A DNA stretch of 64,000 bases from Archangium violaceum (GTDB lineage Bacteria; Myxococcota; Myxococcia; Myxococcales; Myxococcaceae). Under the pieces are notes generated by a model. The model was given only the letters and a program-made list of their open reading frames with translations. It did no database searches and was not told the origin of the DNA. A program made the translations under genes and the position numbers. Location: the NCBI RefSeq assembly GCF_016887565.1, contig NZ_CP069396.1, positions 7,112,001 through 7,176,000 of the forward strand, written 5' to 3'. This document shows positions 50,199 to 58,599 of this stretch, piece after piece. Position 1 is the first letter of the stretch. Every line of letters begins with the position of its first letter.

Positions 50199-50225
50199 CC
50201 ATGCTTTCGCATGGTTCTGTTCCTT
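50199..50225 (+). terminator. Possible intrinsic terminator upstream of the P450 gene
   Basis: The perfect 6-bp stem CCATGC/GCATGG with loop TTTC (50199-50214) is followed by a T-rich stretch (TTCTGTTCCTTTCT). Just before it (50175-50192) is another 7-bp stem AGGGAGT/ACTCCCT. Together they could end the lipoprotein transcript, or act in the leader if the P450 promoter lies further upstream. Confidence 0.45.
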
Positions 50226-50277
50226 TCTGCATCAACCATTGACATTTCATTCCGCGAAAGATGGTAGGACAGACGAT

Positions 50278-51498
50278 ATGAGCAAAGCGCCTCACACCCA
50301 ACTGCCAGAAGGAAATCAGCTCACGGCCCAGGACGAGCACTACCGCAACCACATGCACGACGTGCTCGATCTGCTGCGGGAAGTGGCGCCGGTCTACAAA
50401 GACAACGTCTTCCAGCGCTATGTCGTCACCAAGCACGACGCCATCACCAAGATCTTCCGGAACAGCACTGTCTGTGGACGGGACTGGGAAGTGGCGGCGG
50501 AAGGCACGTGGGGCAAGACCGTCTCGCCGCGCAACGGCAAATTCGGCATGGTGGATGAGGATGGTGACAAGCACAAGCGCCTGCGCGGACTGGTCTCCAA
50601 GACCTTCACCGCCAAGGCCGCGCTGGCGCTGAAGCCGAAGCTGGATCAGATCGCCGACGATCTGATCGCCAGGCTCAAGGATCGGGAGTCGTTCGACTTC
50701 ATTCGCGAGCTCGCCGCGCCCTTGCCGACCATCATCATGGCGGAGGTCCTCGGCGTGGAGAAGAAGGACCAGGAGAAGTTCAAGCGCTGGTCCGAGGAGT
50801 GGGTCTACATCTGTGATCCCGACATCTCCCCGGAGATGCTGACGGTGGCGAGGGAGGCCAACGCCAACCTGGAGAACTACTTCGCGGAGACCGTGAAGGC
50901 GCGGCTCGCGGAGCCGAAGGACGATCTGATCTCCCGCCTGCTCCACGAGGTGGACGAGGGCAACAAGCTGACGCCGATCGAGGTCGCGACCATCTGCCTT
51001 CAGCTGATCGTGGCCGGCAACATCACCTCGACCGACCTGATCGGCAATGGCCTGGTGGCGCTGCTCCAGAACCCCGAGCAGCTGGAGAAGCTCCGGGCGC
51101 ATCCCGAGCTGATGGACAAGGCCGTCGAGGAGATGCTGCGCTTCGACGCTCCCGTGACCGAGATTCCCCGCTTCTGCTACGAGGCCGTGGAAGTCAGTGG
51201 GCAGAAGATCGACAAGGGGCAAACCCTCACACTCAGCCTGACCGGCGGCAATCACGATCCCGCGGCCTACAAATGCCCGCACAAGTTCGACATCGAGCGG
51301 GAAGGCCCGGCGCACCATGCCTTTGGCGGTGGCATCCACTATTGCCTGGGTGTGCACCTGGCCCGGATCGAGATCTCCGTGACCTTCACCAAGCTGCTCA
51401 ACGCCTTTCCGGTGCTGAAGCTGGCGGAGCAGAAGCTCGAGAGGAAGGCCGTGCCCACGTTCAGCGGGTACAAGCGGGTGATGGTGACCACCCGGTAG
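50278..51498 (+). CDS. Cytochrome P450
   Basis: A 406-residue soluble bacterial P450, a heme monooxygenase. I chose the ATG at 50278 (AGGA upstream) over one at 50239, since the family starts near there. Seen: the I-helix motif LIVAGNITSTD (the usual AGxxT form), the ExxR motif EEMLR, and the heme loop FGGGIHYCLG with the cysteine ligand at residue 356. The N-terminus has no membrane anchor, so ferredoxin-type partners are expected; none is encoded here. It converges on the methionine aminopeptidase gene and borders the trans-AT PKS cluster, so a role in hydroxylating or epoxidising that polyketide is likely but inferred from position only. The TTGACA at 50239-50244 could be a -35 box, though the matching -10 is poor. 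Confidence 0.93.
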   Translation: MSKAPHTQLPEGNQLTAQDEHYRNHMHDVLDLLREVAPVYKDNVFQRYVVTKHDAITKIFRNSTVCGRDWEVAAEGTWGKTVSPRNGKFGMVDEDGDKHKRLRGLVSKTFTAKAALALKPKLDQIADDLIARLKDRESFDFIRELAAPLPTIIMAEVLGVEKKDQEKFKRWSEEWVYICDPDISPEMLTVAREANANLENYFAETVKARLAEPKDDLISRLLHEVDEGNKLTPIEVATICLQLIVAGNITSTDLIGNGLVALLQNPEQLEKLRAHPELMDKAVEEMLRFDAPVTEIPRFCYEAVEVSGQKIDKGQTLTLSLTGGNHDPAAYKCPHKFDIEREGPAHHAFGGGIHYCLGVHLARIEISVTFTKLLNAFPVLKLAEQKLERKAVPTFSGYKRVMVTTR

Positions 51499-51519
51499 TA
51501 CGGCGCGCCCCGGGGCGGC

Positions 51520-51541
51520 CGCTCGGAGTCGGATCCGAGCG
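51520..51541. terminator. Bidirectional hairpin between convergent P450 and map genes
   Basis: A perfect 8-bp stem CGCTCGGA/TCCGAGCG with a six-base loop lies in the 66-base gap between the two stop codons. No T run on either side; it could serve as a shared weak terminator. Confidence 0.4.
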
Positions 51542-51564
51542 CGCCGCCTCACGGCTGGCGGACC

Positions 51565-52341
51565 TCAGCGGCGGGTCAGCACCATGGGACCATCGCCGGT
51601 GATGGCCACCGAGTGCTCGACGTGCGCGGCGAGCCGGCGGTCCACGGAGACGGCCGTCCACCCGTCGTCGAGCACCTCGATGTCCTCGCTGCCCACGTTG
51701 ACCATGGGCTCGATGGCCAGGACCATTCCGCGCTTGAGCCGGAGCCCCTTGCCGGGCTCTCCGAAGTTGGGGACGGAAGGCATCTCGTGCATGAAGCGGC
51801 CGATGCCGTGACCACAGAAGCTGGTCACCACGGAGAAGCCGTTCTTCTCGACATGGCTCTGGACGGCCCAGCCAATGTCTTCCAGCCGGTTGCCGTGCAC
51901 GCAGGCGGCGATGGCGCGCTCCAGGGACTCGCGCGTCACCTGGATCAACTTGCGCGCCTCCTCGCTGACGTTCCCGACCGGGATGGTCCGGGCCGAGTCG
52001 GCACAGAAGCCGTCCTTGTAGCAGGCGAAGTCGATCCCGATGATGTCCCCGTCCTTGAGGACGACGCTCTTGCTGGGGATGCCGTGGACCACCACCTCGT
52101 TCACGGAGGTGCAGAGCACCGCGGGATACGGGGGCGCTCCCCGGGGCGCATACCCCAGGAACGCCGAAGTGGCCCCGGCCTTGGTCATCACGCCGTTGGC
52201 GATCTCGTTGAGCTCCCAGGTGGACACGCCAGGGCGGCAGGCGGCTTCGACGGCATCGAGGACGTCGGCGACGATCAGGCCCGTCCGCCGCATCTTCGCG
52301 AGGTCATCGGCACTCTTCAGGGTAATGGACAAGGTGCTCAC
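51565..52341 (-). CDS. map: Methionine aminopeptidase, type I; candidate self-resistance copy
   Basis: A 258-residue type I methionine aminopeptidase, which removes the initiator Met from new proteins. All five metal ligands are in place: Asp104 (IGID), Asp115 (CADSA), His178 (CGHGIG), Glu211 (AIEPM) and Glu242 (HVEH); the substrate-side His86 (VVVHGIP) and Trp228 are kept too. It has no N-terminal extension. The GTG start at 52341 follows a markedly A/T-rich 60-base leader. It sits 153 bases after the AT-ER gene, same strand, at the end of the trans-AT run. Most bacterial map genes lie in ribosomal or translation loci, so this location is unusual. Known precedent: producers of MetAP inhibitors such as fumagillin carry extra MetAP genes in the cluster. 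A resistance role is therefore plausible; a housekeeping copy is the alternative. Confidence 0.93.
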   Translation of the reverse strand: MSTLSITLKSADDLAKMRRTGLIVADVLDAVEAACRPGVSTWELNEIANGVMTKAGATSAFLGYAPRGAPPYPAVLCTSVNEVVVHGIPSKSVVLKDGDIIGIDFACYKDGFCADSARTIPVGNVSEEARKLIQVTRESLERAIAACVHGNRLEDIGWAVQSHVEKNGFSVVTSFCGHGIGRFMHEMPSVPNFGEPGKGLRLKRGMVLAIEPMVNVGSEDIEVLDDGWTAVSVDRRLAAHVEHSVAITGDGPMVLTRR

Positions 52342-52494
52342 CCAAAAATAAACAATCGGAAATCAGTAGAATTTACCAGATAATTCACCGACCGTGCCCA
52401 GTCAAGGGATGTATGGGGTCGGCCCGAGCGAGCATCTGCTGGCTGACGACAGGGTGGCTGTCGGGCCCGGGAGGGGCCCGGCAACCCTCCCAGA
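52342..52494. promoter_or_regulatory. Gap between AT-ER and map genes; A/T-rich leader of map
   Basis: A 153-base gap. Its left 55 bases (52342-52396) are far richer in A and T than the surroundings and would be a suitable promoter for the map gene on the minus strand, although I cannot assign -10 and -35 boxes confidently. The right part holds two G/C hairpins (52462-52468 pairing with 52474-52480, and a GACAG/CTGTC stem near 52448-52462) without T runs. Confidence 0.4.
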
Positions 52495-54771
52495 TTACGA
52501 GAGCGCGCGGGAGTATTCCCCCAATCTGTCGCACAGGAGTCCAGCCGTCTCCTTCATGAGCAGCTCACCGAGCGCGTCCGGGTGACGGTTCCTCCAGTTC
52601 TCGAGCCCCGTGCCCTTGACCCACTGATTGAACGCGCCCATGGCGGGGCCGGTGTGCACCTGGTAGTTCACCCGGTCGTTCTTGTCTCCCTTCATGGCCA
52701 GCCGCATCGTGTGAACGAAGTACCAGCGGAAGACGAGCGCCATCTTGTGCTTGGGATTGACCTCGGCCTTGTCGATCTGCTGGGGCATCTCGCGCAGGTA
52801 GTAGTTGCGGGTCTCCTCGAACACCTCACCGAAGCTGCGCCCGAAATACTTTCCTTCGATCTGCTGGCGGGTCTTCGGATCGATCTGCTCCCAGGCGCCA
52901 TGATTGCGCCACAGCTCATGGAGCTTGTTGGCCCTGGGAGGGAAGAGCACGCCCCGGCTCAGCACCTGGACGCGCGCGCCGATCTCGAACATGTCCCCCG
53001 CGGGCGCGTAGTCCGTGTCCTGGACGTTCATGTCGGCCAGCATGTCCTTGACCTCGTCGCTGGTCCCGGCCTCGACGGTGCACTGGTTGATGGAGCCCGT
53101 GAGGATGAACTCCGCCCCGAGGATGAACGCGGACGCGGCCGCCTCCGGGCTGCCGATGCCCCCGGCGGTTCCCACCCGCACCCGGCGCGAGTAGCCCCGC
53201 TGCCGGCAGATGGCATCACGCTGCCGCATGATGGTCGGCAGGAGCACCGTGACGATTCCCATGTCGGTATGGCCGCCGGAGTCCGCCTCCACGCAGAGGT
53301 CATCCGCCATGGCGATCTTCTGCGACAGCTCGGCCTGCTCGCGGCTGACGGCGCCCGAGTCCACCAGCTGCTTCACGAGCCGCTCGGCGGGCGGATTGAG
53401 GAAGAGCTCGGCGACCTCCGGGCGGGAGATCTTCGCCATGACGCGGTGCTGGCTCGTCACGTTCCCCTGCTTGTCCCGCGAGAGACCCTTCAGCCGGAAC
53501 TTGACCAGCGCGGGCGTCAACTGCGTGTAGGCGGCCGCCTCGATGTTCTTGACGCCATAGCGCAGCAACAGGTCGACGGCCTCCATCTCCGCCTTCGGGT
53601 TGACCAGGTTGCTGAGCAGGTTCACGCCATAGGACTCGCCGCGCTGGAGGTGGGCCTGGATGTACTGGAGGGCGTCCTCGATGACGGGCAGCCGGAGACC
53701 CCCGGTGCCCAGGAACCCCATCGACCCCGCCTTGCCCATGCGGACGACGAGCTCCTTCGAGGCGATGCCCTTCACCATCCCGCCGGTCACGTACGCATGC
53801 CGGAGGTTGTAGTCCCGCCTGAACTCCGCCGAGCCCAGCTGCTCCGGCGTGACGAACGGCCTGCCCGTCCGGGCCGCCGCCTTGCTCTCACTGGCGGGAG
53901 CCGGCTCCTCCTTCACGACGAGCGGCGTCGCCTTCTTCTGGATGGCCTTGACCAGCTTCGTGAGGACATCCCCCGGGCCGATCTCCCGGAACTCGGACAC
54001 GCCCACGCCCATCAGGTAGCGGATGCTGTCCAGCCATTGCACGGAAGAGCTGATCTGCCGCTTCAGGTTCGTCTTGAGCTCGGAGCTCTTGTAGGGCCGC
54101 GCCAGGACGTTCGAGATGACGGGAATCTTCAGCTCGGAGAAGGTCATCCGCTCCAGGGTCTCCTGGATGGCGTCCTCCGCCTCGCGCATGTAGCGCGAAT
54201 GGAACGCGGCGCTGACGTTCAGCGGAATGTAGGTGACACCCAACTCCTTGAAGACGGCGCCCGCGTCGATGATCGCCTGCCTGGGACCCGACAGCACCGT
54301 CTGCGAGGGACTGTTGAAGTTGGCGATGTCGATGGAATCGAGCTGGCGCTCCTTGAGGATCGCCTGGATCTCCGCCACCTCGCGGTTCACGACGGCGGCC
54401 ATGCCACCGCCGGAGGCCTGACTCATCAGCTCGCCGCGCTTCTTCACCAGGCGGAGGCCGGTCTCGAAGTCGAACGCTCCCGCGGCGAACAGGGCGTCGT
54501 ACTCGCCCAGGCTGTGCCCGAGCAGGTAATCCGGAGGCGTGGGGTTCTCCTCGAGCGCGTTCAGGTAGCTGAAGGCATTCACGACGTAGAGGGCGGGCTG
54601 GGTGTACTGCGTCTTGCCGAGCACGCCCTCGGGATCCTCCAGGCACAGCCGTTTGATCGAGTAGCCCAGGATGTCGTCGGCCTTGCGCGTCAGCTCGACA
54701 TGCCGCTCGAACAGGCCACGCCCCATGCCCTTCACCTGGGAGCCCTGCCCCGGAAACATGTACGCTCTCAT
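52495..54771 (-). CDS. Trans-acting acyltransferase fused to PfaD-type enoyl reductase (AT-ER)
   Basis: A 758-residue bifunctional protein. Residues 1-290 are a malonyl-CoA acyltransferase (FPGQGSQ, GHSLGE with Ser87, and AAFHSRYM), which loads malonyl onto carrier proteins in trans. After a short linker, residues about 315-758 are an FMN-dependent enoyl reductase of the PfaD/nitronate-monooxygenase-like family (MGFLGTGGL, GVNLLSNL, EADSGGHTD, GTAGGIGSP). The same fusion is known in trans-AT clusters such as bacillaene (PksE). It lies six bases after the preceding AT gene with an AGGGAG ribosome binding site, so it belongs to the operon. It probably supplies all extender units and saturates selected double bonds of the polyketide. 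Confidence 0.95.
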   Translation of the reverse strand: MRAYMFPGQGSQVKGMGRGLFERHVELTRKADDILGYSIKRLCLEDPEGVLGKTQYTQPALYVVNAFSYLNALEENPTPPDYLLGHSLGEYDALFAAGAFDFETGLRLVKKRGELMSQASGGGMAAVVNREVAEIQAILKERQLDSIDIANFNSPSQTVLSGPRQAIIDAGAVFKELGVTYIPLNVSAAFHSRYMREAEDAIQETLERMTFSELKIPVISNVLARPYKSSELKTNLKRQISSSVQWLDSIRYLMGVGVSEFREIGPGDVLTKLVKAIQKKATPLVVKEEPAPASESKAAARTGRPFVTPEQLGSAEFRRDYNLRHAYVTGGMVKGIASKELVVRMGKAGSMGFLGTGGLRLPVIEDALQYIQAHLQRGESYGVNLLSNLVNPKAEMEAVDLLLRYGVKNIEAAAYTQLTPALVKFRLKGLSRDKQGNVTSQHRVMAKISRPEVAELFLNPPAERLVKQLVDSGAVSREQAELSQKIAMADDLCVEADSGGHTDMGIVTVLLPTIMRQRDAICRQRGYSRRVRVGTAGGIGSPEAAASAFILGAEFILTGSINQCTVEAGTSDEVKDMLADMNVQDTDYAPAGDMFEIGARVQVLSRGVLFPPRANKLHELWRNHGAWEQIDPKTRQQIEGKYFGRSFGEVFEETRNYYLREMPQQIDKAEVNPKHKMALVFRWYFVHTMRLAMKGDKNDRVNYQVHTGPAMGAFNQWVKGTGLENWRNRHPDALGELLMKETAGLLCDRLGEYSRALS

Positions 54772-54777
54772 CTCGGT

Positions 54778-55761
54778 CTAGCTCCCTGAAATCATCGACC
54801 TGGCGCGAGCCAGCGTCTTGAGGTCCTGCCCGAACGGCGTGAGCGTCGGGCAGGTATTCGCCCCACCCCGCGCCGGCAGGATCTGCTTGATGAAGGTCGA
54901 CAGCGTCCCGGACGGTCCGACGTCCAGATAGAAATGGCTTCCCTGGCGCTCCAGGTGCTGGAGGGTCCGGAGGAACTCGATCCGCCCCCTGAACGCATGC
55001 CAGAAATGATCGTCGGCCATGGACTCGACGACGCCCGCCCTGGCGCACGAGACGAACGGGAACCTCGGCGGGTTGTAGCGCACGGTCGACAGGAAGCCCT
55101 GGAACCCGACCCTCACCGACTCCAGCGAGGAGGAATGGAAGCCATACTCGACGGGCAGGCGCTGGTGGAGAATGTCCCGGCGCTTGAGGAACTCCTCCGC
55201 CCGCGACAGTCCTGACTCCCCGCCTGACACCACGAAGTGGGAATCCCAACTCACGGAGGCCAGCTCGCAATTGCCATGGAGGGCGGGCTCGGACTCGTAC
55301 AGCGAGGCGGCATGAATCACCGCGATCATCCCGCCCCGCTCACACCGGCCCTCCAGGAGCCGGGCGTTCTCCACCAGCAGCTCGACACAGTCCTCCAGGC
55401 TCACGATCCCGGAGACGGCCGCGGCGGTGACCTCACCCAGGCTCGAGCCCAGGACGAACGACGGCCGGAGGCCCTCGTCGAGCAACACCTGGGTGAGCGC
55501 ATACTCCACCATGAAGATGGCCTGGTGGGTGATGCGCGTGCGCACGAACGGCTCCGACTTCTTGCGGCGCTCGTCGTAGATGTGCTGGAGGACCGACTCA
55601 CCGAGGTGGCGCTCGACGAGCCCGTCGAGCTCCTGCATCACCCGTCGGAAACGAGCGTCCTCCAGGTAGAGCTCACGGCCCATCTGGTAGTACTGCGAGC
55701 CCTGCCCCGAATACATGAACACGAGGGGCAGCTGGCTTTGACTGGAATCTCCCGGGCGCAC
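54778..55761 (-). CDS. Discrete acyltransferase-fold protein of trans-AT PKS (AT or proofreading hydrolase)
   Basis: A 327-residue free-standing acyltransferase-fold protein. It has MYSGQGSQ near the start, the nucleophile elbow GSSLGE with Ser107, and YGFHS holding the catalytic His. The residue before the nucleophile is Ser instead of the His of classical GHSLGE malonyl transferases (as seen in the AT-ER partner). Deviations at this place and sequence clades separate malonyl transferases from acyl hydrolases that clear stalled chains in trans-AT systems, so this may be the proofreading enzyme, while the AT-ER does the loading. Start is GTG at 55761 with AAGGAAG upstream, 19 bases after the ECH2 stop. 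Confidence 0.88.
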   Translation of the reverse strand: MRPGDSSQSQLPLVFMYSGQGSQYYQMGRELYLEDARFRRVMQELDGLVERHLGESVLQHIYDERRKKSEPFVRTRITHQAIFMVEYALTQVLLDEGLRPSFVLGSSLGEVTAAAVSGIVSLEDCVELLVENARLLEGRCERGGMIAVIHAASLYESEPALHGNCELASVSWDSHFVVSGGESGLSRAEEFLKRRDILHQRLPVEYGFHSSSLESVRVGFQGFLSTVRYNPPRFPFVSCARAGVVESMADDHFWHAFRGRIEFLRTLQHLERQGSHFYLDVGPSGTLSTFIKQILPARGGANTCPTLTPFGQDLKTLARARSMISGS

Positions 55762-55780
55762 GTTTGGCTTCCTTCTGGGC

Positions 55781-56527
55781 TCAGGCGTTTCCGAACAGCG
55801 TCTCGATCCGCTCGCGCACTTCCGGCTGCGAGAACGTGAGCTCGTGCATCCTCAATTCCTTGCGGATGCACTCCGTCAGGTCCGCTTCGATCGCGCTGCT
55901 GAAGTGTTTCTTGAGCGTGACCAGCGCGAGCCGCGGCTTCTCCACCAGCTCGCGAGCGAGCTTCATGGCGGTGGAGACGACCTCGTTCTTGTCGACGATG
56001 ATCGCCCCGGCGCCCCGCTCCTTCAGCTCCGCGCCATGGTAGTTCCTCGCGGTGAACAGCATCTCCCGGCCCAGGGTGTCACCGAACCGCTTCGGGATGA
56101 TGAACGTCGAGCCGAAACCTGGCGTGAACCCATACTTCATGAAGTTGGTGCTGTAGAGACACTGGGTGCCCATCACGAGGATGTCCGCGTAGCTGCCCAG
56201 GGCCAGGCCGCCTCCCAGGGCATGCCCCTGCATGGCGGAGATGACCGGGACCTCGCACCGGAGCAGGAGGTCGTGGATGTGCCCATCGGTGAAGACGGCC
56301 TCACCCGAGTAGATCTTCAGCAGCTCCTCGCGGGTCCCTCCGCAGCAGAAGTAGTTCTCGAAGCCCCGGAGGACCACCGCCTTGACGGTCTTGTCCTTCT
56401 GGATCTCGTCGAAGGTCTTGAGCAACCCCGAGGTCAGCTCCTTCGAGAACGTGTTCTTGCTCTCCCGATCCTCCATGACCACGGTGGCGATGCCATCCTG
56501 CCGCTGCAAATGGACCACGTCTCTCAT
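55781..56527 (-). CDS. ECH2-type enoyl-CoA hydratase-like decarboxylase (beta-branching)
   Basis: A 248-residue crotonase-fold protein resembling the ECH2 members of HMG-synthase cassettes (PksI, TaY, CurF-ECH2). In that pathway it decarboxylates the 3-methylglutaconyl-ACP to yield the beta-methyl branch. Seen: the crotonase core with oxyanion-hole regions FCCGGTREELL and GHALGGGLALG, and a central KYGFTPGFGSTF stretch. The order in the operon, directly after ECH1 with a 10-base gap, is the usual one. The alternative, an ordinary fatty-acid crotonase, is unlikely next to HMG synthase, donor ACP and decarboxylating KS genes. Confidence 0.9.
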   Translation of the reverse strand: MRDVVHLQRQDGIATVVMEDRESKNTFSKELTSGLLKTFDEIQKDKTVKAVVLRGFENYFCCGGTREELLKIYSGEAVFTDGHIHDLLLRCEVPVISAMQGHALGGGLALGSYADILVMGTQCLYSTNFMKYGFTPGFGSTFIIPKRFGDTLGREMLFTARNYHGAELKERGAGAIIVDKNEVVSTAMKLARELVEKPRLALVTLKKHFSSAIEADLTECIRKELRMHELTFSQPEVRERIETLFGNA

Positions 56528-56537
56528 CTTCGGTATC

Positions 56538-57314
56538 TCACGTGCCTTCGGGGTCCTTCACGTCCCACGGAAACAGCCGCCGCTCGACGAAGTCGCGGAT
56601 GTCCTTCTTGACCTCCGGCAGCTCCGAGAGCCTGCTGATCTCCGCCACGGCCATCCGCTCGGTCTCTTCCGTGATCATCCACATGTCACGGAAGAACCGT
56701 TTGGTGTTGCCGATCGTCGAGCTCTTCAAGCGCGTCAACCGCAGGGCCCACTGGCGGATCATCTCATCGGGCTTGTCACTGACCTCGTCCACCAGGTTCA
56801 TCTCGAAGGCCCTGCGGGCCTGGACGGGCATCGTCGTCAGCGTCATCCGATAGGCATTCTGGAAGCCCACCCGCCGGATGAGATAGGGCGTCACGCACGC
56901 CGGCAGCAGGCCCCACAGCGTCTCGGAGAGGCTGAACTGCGAGCGGGGCGTCGCCACGACGAGGTCACTCGCCACCACGAAGCCCACCCCGCCCGCGACC
57001 ACCTGACCGTCCACGCTGGAGATGACCGCCCTGGGGATCATCGCGAGCCGCCGGATCGTCTCCATGTACCGGGCGAACATGGTGCCTTCCCGCGAATGCG
57101 CCTCGGTGGGCTCCGCGAAGTCCCGCCCCGTACAGAACACGCCATCGCGGCCCTGCAGGATGATCAGCCGGGAGTCGGCATCGCGTTCGATCTCGTCCAG
57201 CTCGAGGTTCAACTCGTGGAGCAGCACCCGGTCGATCTTGTTGCCCGACTCGGGCCGGTTCAGCACGATGGCGCGACCGTAGTCGAAACGCCTGACGGAA
57301 ATAGACTCATACAT
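56538..57314 (-). CDS. ECH1-type enoyl-CoA hydratase-like dehydratase (beta-branching)
   Basis: A 258-residue crotonase-fold protein matching the ECH1 members (PksH, TaX), which dehydrate the HMG-ACP intermediate. I chose the ATG at 57314 (MYESISVRRF) because it begins at the domain boundary; the open frame to 57341 lies inside the KS gene. Seen: the oxyanion-hole regions FCTGRDFAEP and GQVVAGGVGFVVASD. The start overlaps the end of the KS gene by eight bases, which implies translational coupling, and the ECH2 gene follows after 10 bases. Known for the pathway: ECH1 and ECH2 work one after the other on the same carrier. Confidence 0.9.
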   Translation of the reverse strand: MYESISVRRFDYGRAIVLNRPESGNKIDRVLLHELNLELDEIERDADSRLIILQGRDGVFCTGRDFAEPTEAHSREGTMFARYMETIRRLAMIPRAVISSVDGQVVAGGVGFVVASDLVVATPRSQFSLSETLWGLLPACVTPYLIRRVGFQNAYRMTLTTMPVQARRAFEMNLVDEVSDKPDEMIRQWALRLTRLKSSTIGNTKRFFRDMWMITEETERMAVAEISRLSELPEVKKDIRDFVERRLFPWDVKDPEGT

Positions 57315-58590
57315 CGCCCGGCCCTCGCGTCCCGAACGCAATGCAGCTGTTGATGCCGCCGAAGCCGAACGAGTTGCTCAGCGCCACCTGGATCCGGACA
57401 CGCTCCGCGACCGGCCCGCTGAACCGGCAGACCGTGTCGATCGGCTGGCGCAGGTTGAGGTTCGGATGGACGAACCCATGCTCCATCTGCGTCACACAGG
57501 CGATCGCCTCGATGACACCCGCGGAGAACAGGCAGTGGCCCGTGAGTCCCTTGGTCGAGTTGATCCACACCCTGGGCGTCTGGTCCCCCAGGACGGCCCT
57601 GATCGCCCGGACCTCGGTCTTGTCCCCCAGGGGGGATGCCGAACCATGGGCGTTGATGTAGTCGACCTGCTCGGGCCGGAGGTTCGCGCGGGCCATGCAC
57701 TGCTGCATGACGCGGATCTCGCCCGCCTCATTCGGGTCGGCCAGCCGGTTGCCATCGAGCCGCAGCGCGCCCCCCAGCAGCTCCGCCTTCCCAGGGACCC
57801 CCCGCCCCTTCGCCGAGCCCGCCGTCTCCAGGATGAGGCACCCGCTGCCCTGGCCGTAGATGAAGCCCTCGTGCTCCTGGTCGAAGGGGCGGCAGGCCAG
57901 CTCGGGTGAGTCGCGGAAGCGCCGTCCACCCATGGCGCCCACGTTGAAGAAGCCCTGCAGTGCCACCGGCGACAGGTCGCACAGGGCGCCGACGACCACG
58001 CAGGCGTCCAGCAGCCCCAGTTGGAGCAGCTGGGCGGCCTTCAGGATGGCCACGTTCCCGCTCGCGGAGGCACCGCCAACGGTGAAGCCCTCGCCGTGCA
58101 GTTGCAGAACCTCGCTGAGGGTGCCGACATGGTCGGTCTCGAGCCCATGCAGGACGTACCGCGGCGACAGGTACTCCGGCCCCTTGCCGTACTTGGCGAA
58201 GGCGTCGAAGTGGAACCGCTGCATCGAGCCCTCGGCCGCCACGACGACCCCGATTCGCTCGGGGTCGATGGGCGCCTCGCCGAGCCGCGCTTCCTTCCAG
58301 GCCTGGAGCGCACCGAGCACCGAGCACTGGATGGGGAGCGGCGCCCGCTGCGCGCTCCTGCGGGCCCGCTCCAGCACGGGAGGTGGCAACCCCGCGAGTG
58401 CCGGGAGGCGCTGCTCGAACGAGAAGTCCTTGAGCATCGCACCGATGTTGACGGGCCCCGCGGACGCGGAGTCTTGCTGGATGAACCCGACTCCGCTGCG
58501 ACCCGCCTCGAGCGCGGCCCGGAGCTCCTCGATCGAGCCACCAATCGAGCAGACCACGCCCATGCCGGTAATGACAATCTTCTCGCTCAT
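57307..58590 (-). CDS. Decarboxylating ketosynthase-like protein (active-site Cys replaced by Ser)
   Basis: A 427-residue ketosynthase-fold protein of the type found in every HMG-synthase cassette (PksF, TaK, CurC). Its role is to decarboxylate malonyl on the donor ACP to give acetyl-ACP. The fold is complete, with the His motifs INAHGSAS and TKGLTGHCL and a C-terminal FGFGG, but the condensing cysteine is replaced: the active-site stretch reads GGASASGN with Ser175 in the Cys position. This substitution is the hallmark of the decarboxylase group. It lies nine bases after the donor ACP gene and overlaps the ECH1 gene. Confidence 0.93.
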   Translation of the reverse strand: MSEKIVITGMGVVCSIGGSIEELRAALEAGRSGVGFIQQDSASAGPVNIGAMLKDFSFEQRLPALAGLPPPVLERARRSAQRAPLPIQCSVLGALQAWKEARLGEAPIDPERIGVVVAAEGSMQRFHFDAFAKYGKGPEYLSPRYVLHGLETDHVGTLSEVLQLHGEGFTVGGASASGNVAILKAAQLLQLGLLDACVVVGALCDLSPVALQGFFNVGAMGGRRFRDSPELACRPFDQEHEGFIYGQGSGCLILETAGSAKGRGVPGKAELLGGALRLDGNRLADPNEAGEIRVMQQCMARANLRPEQVDYINAHGSASPLGDKTEVRAIRAVLGDQTPRVWINSTKGLTGHCLFSAGVIEAIACVTQMEHGFVHPNLNLRQPIDTVCRFSGPVAERVRIQVALSNSFGFGGINSCIAFGTRGPGDV

Positions 58591-58599
58591 CTCCTGTCG

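Noticed and set aside
58040-58090. Ser for Cys in the free ketosynthase as a novel defect
   Set aside because: The change is the normal state of decarboxylating KS proteins in HMG-synthase cassettes.
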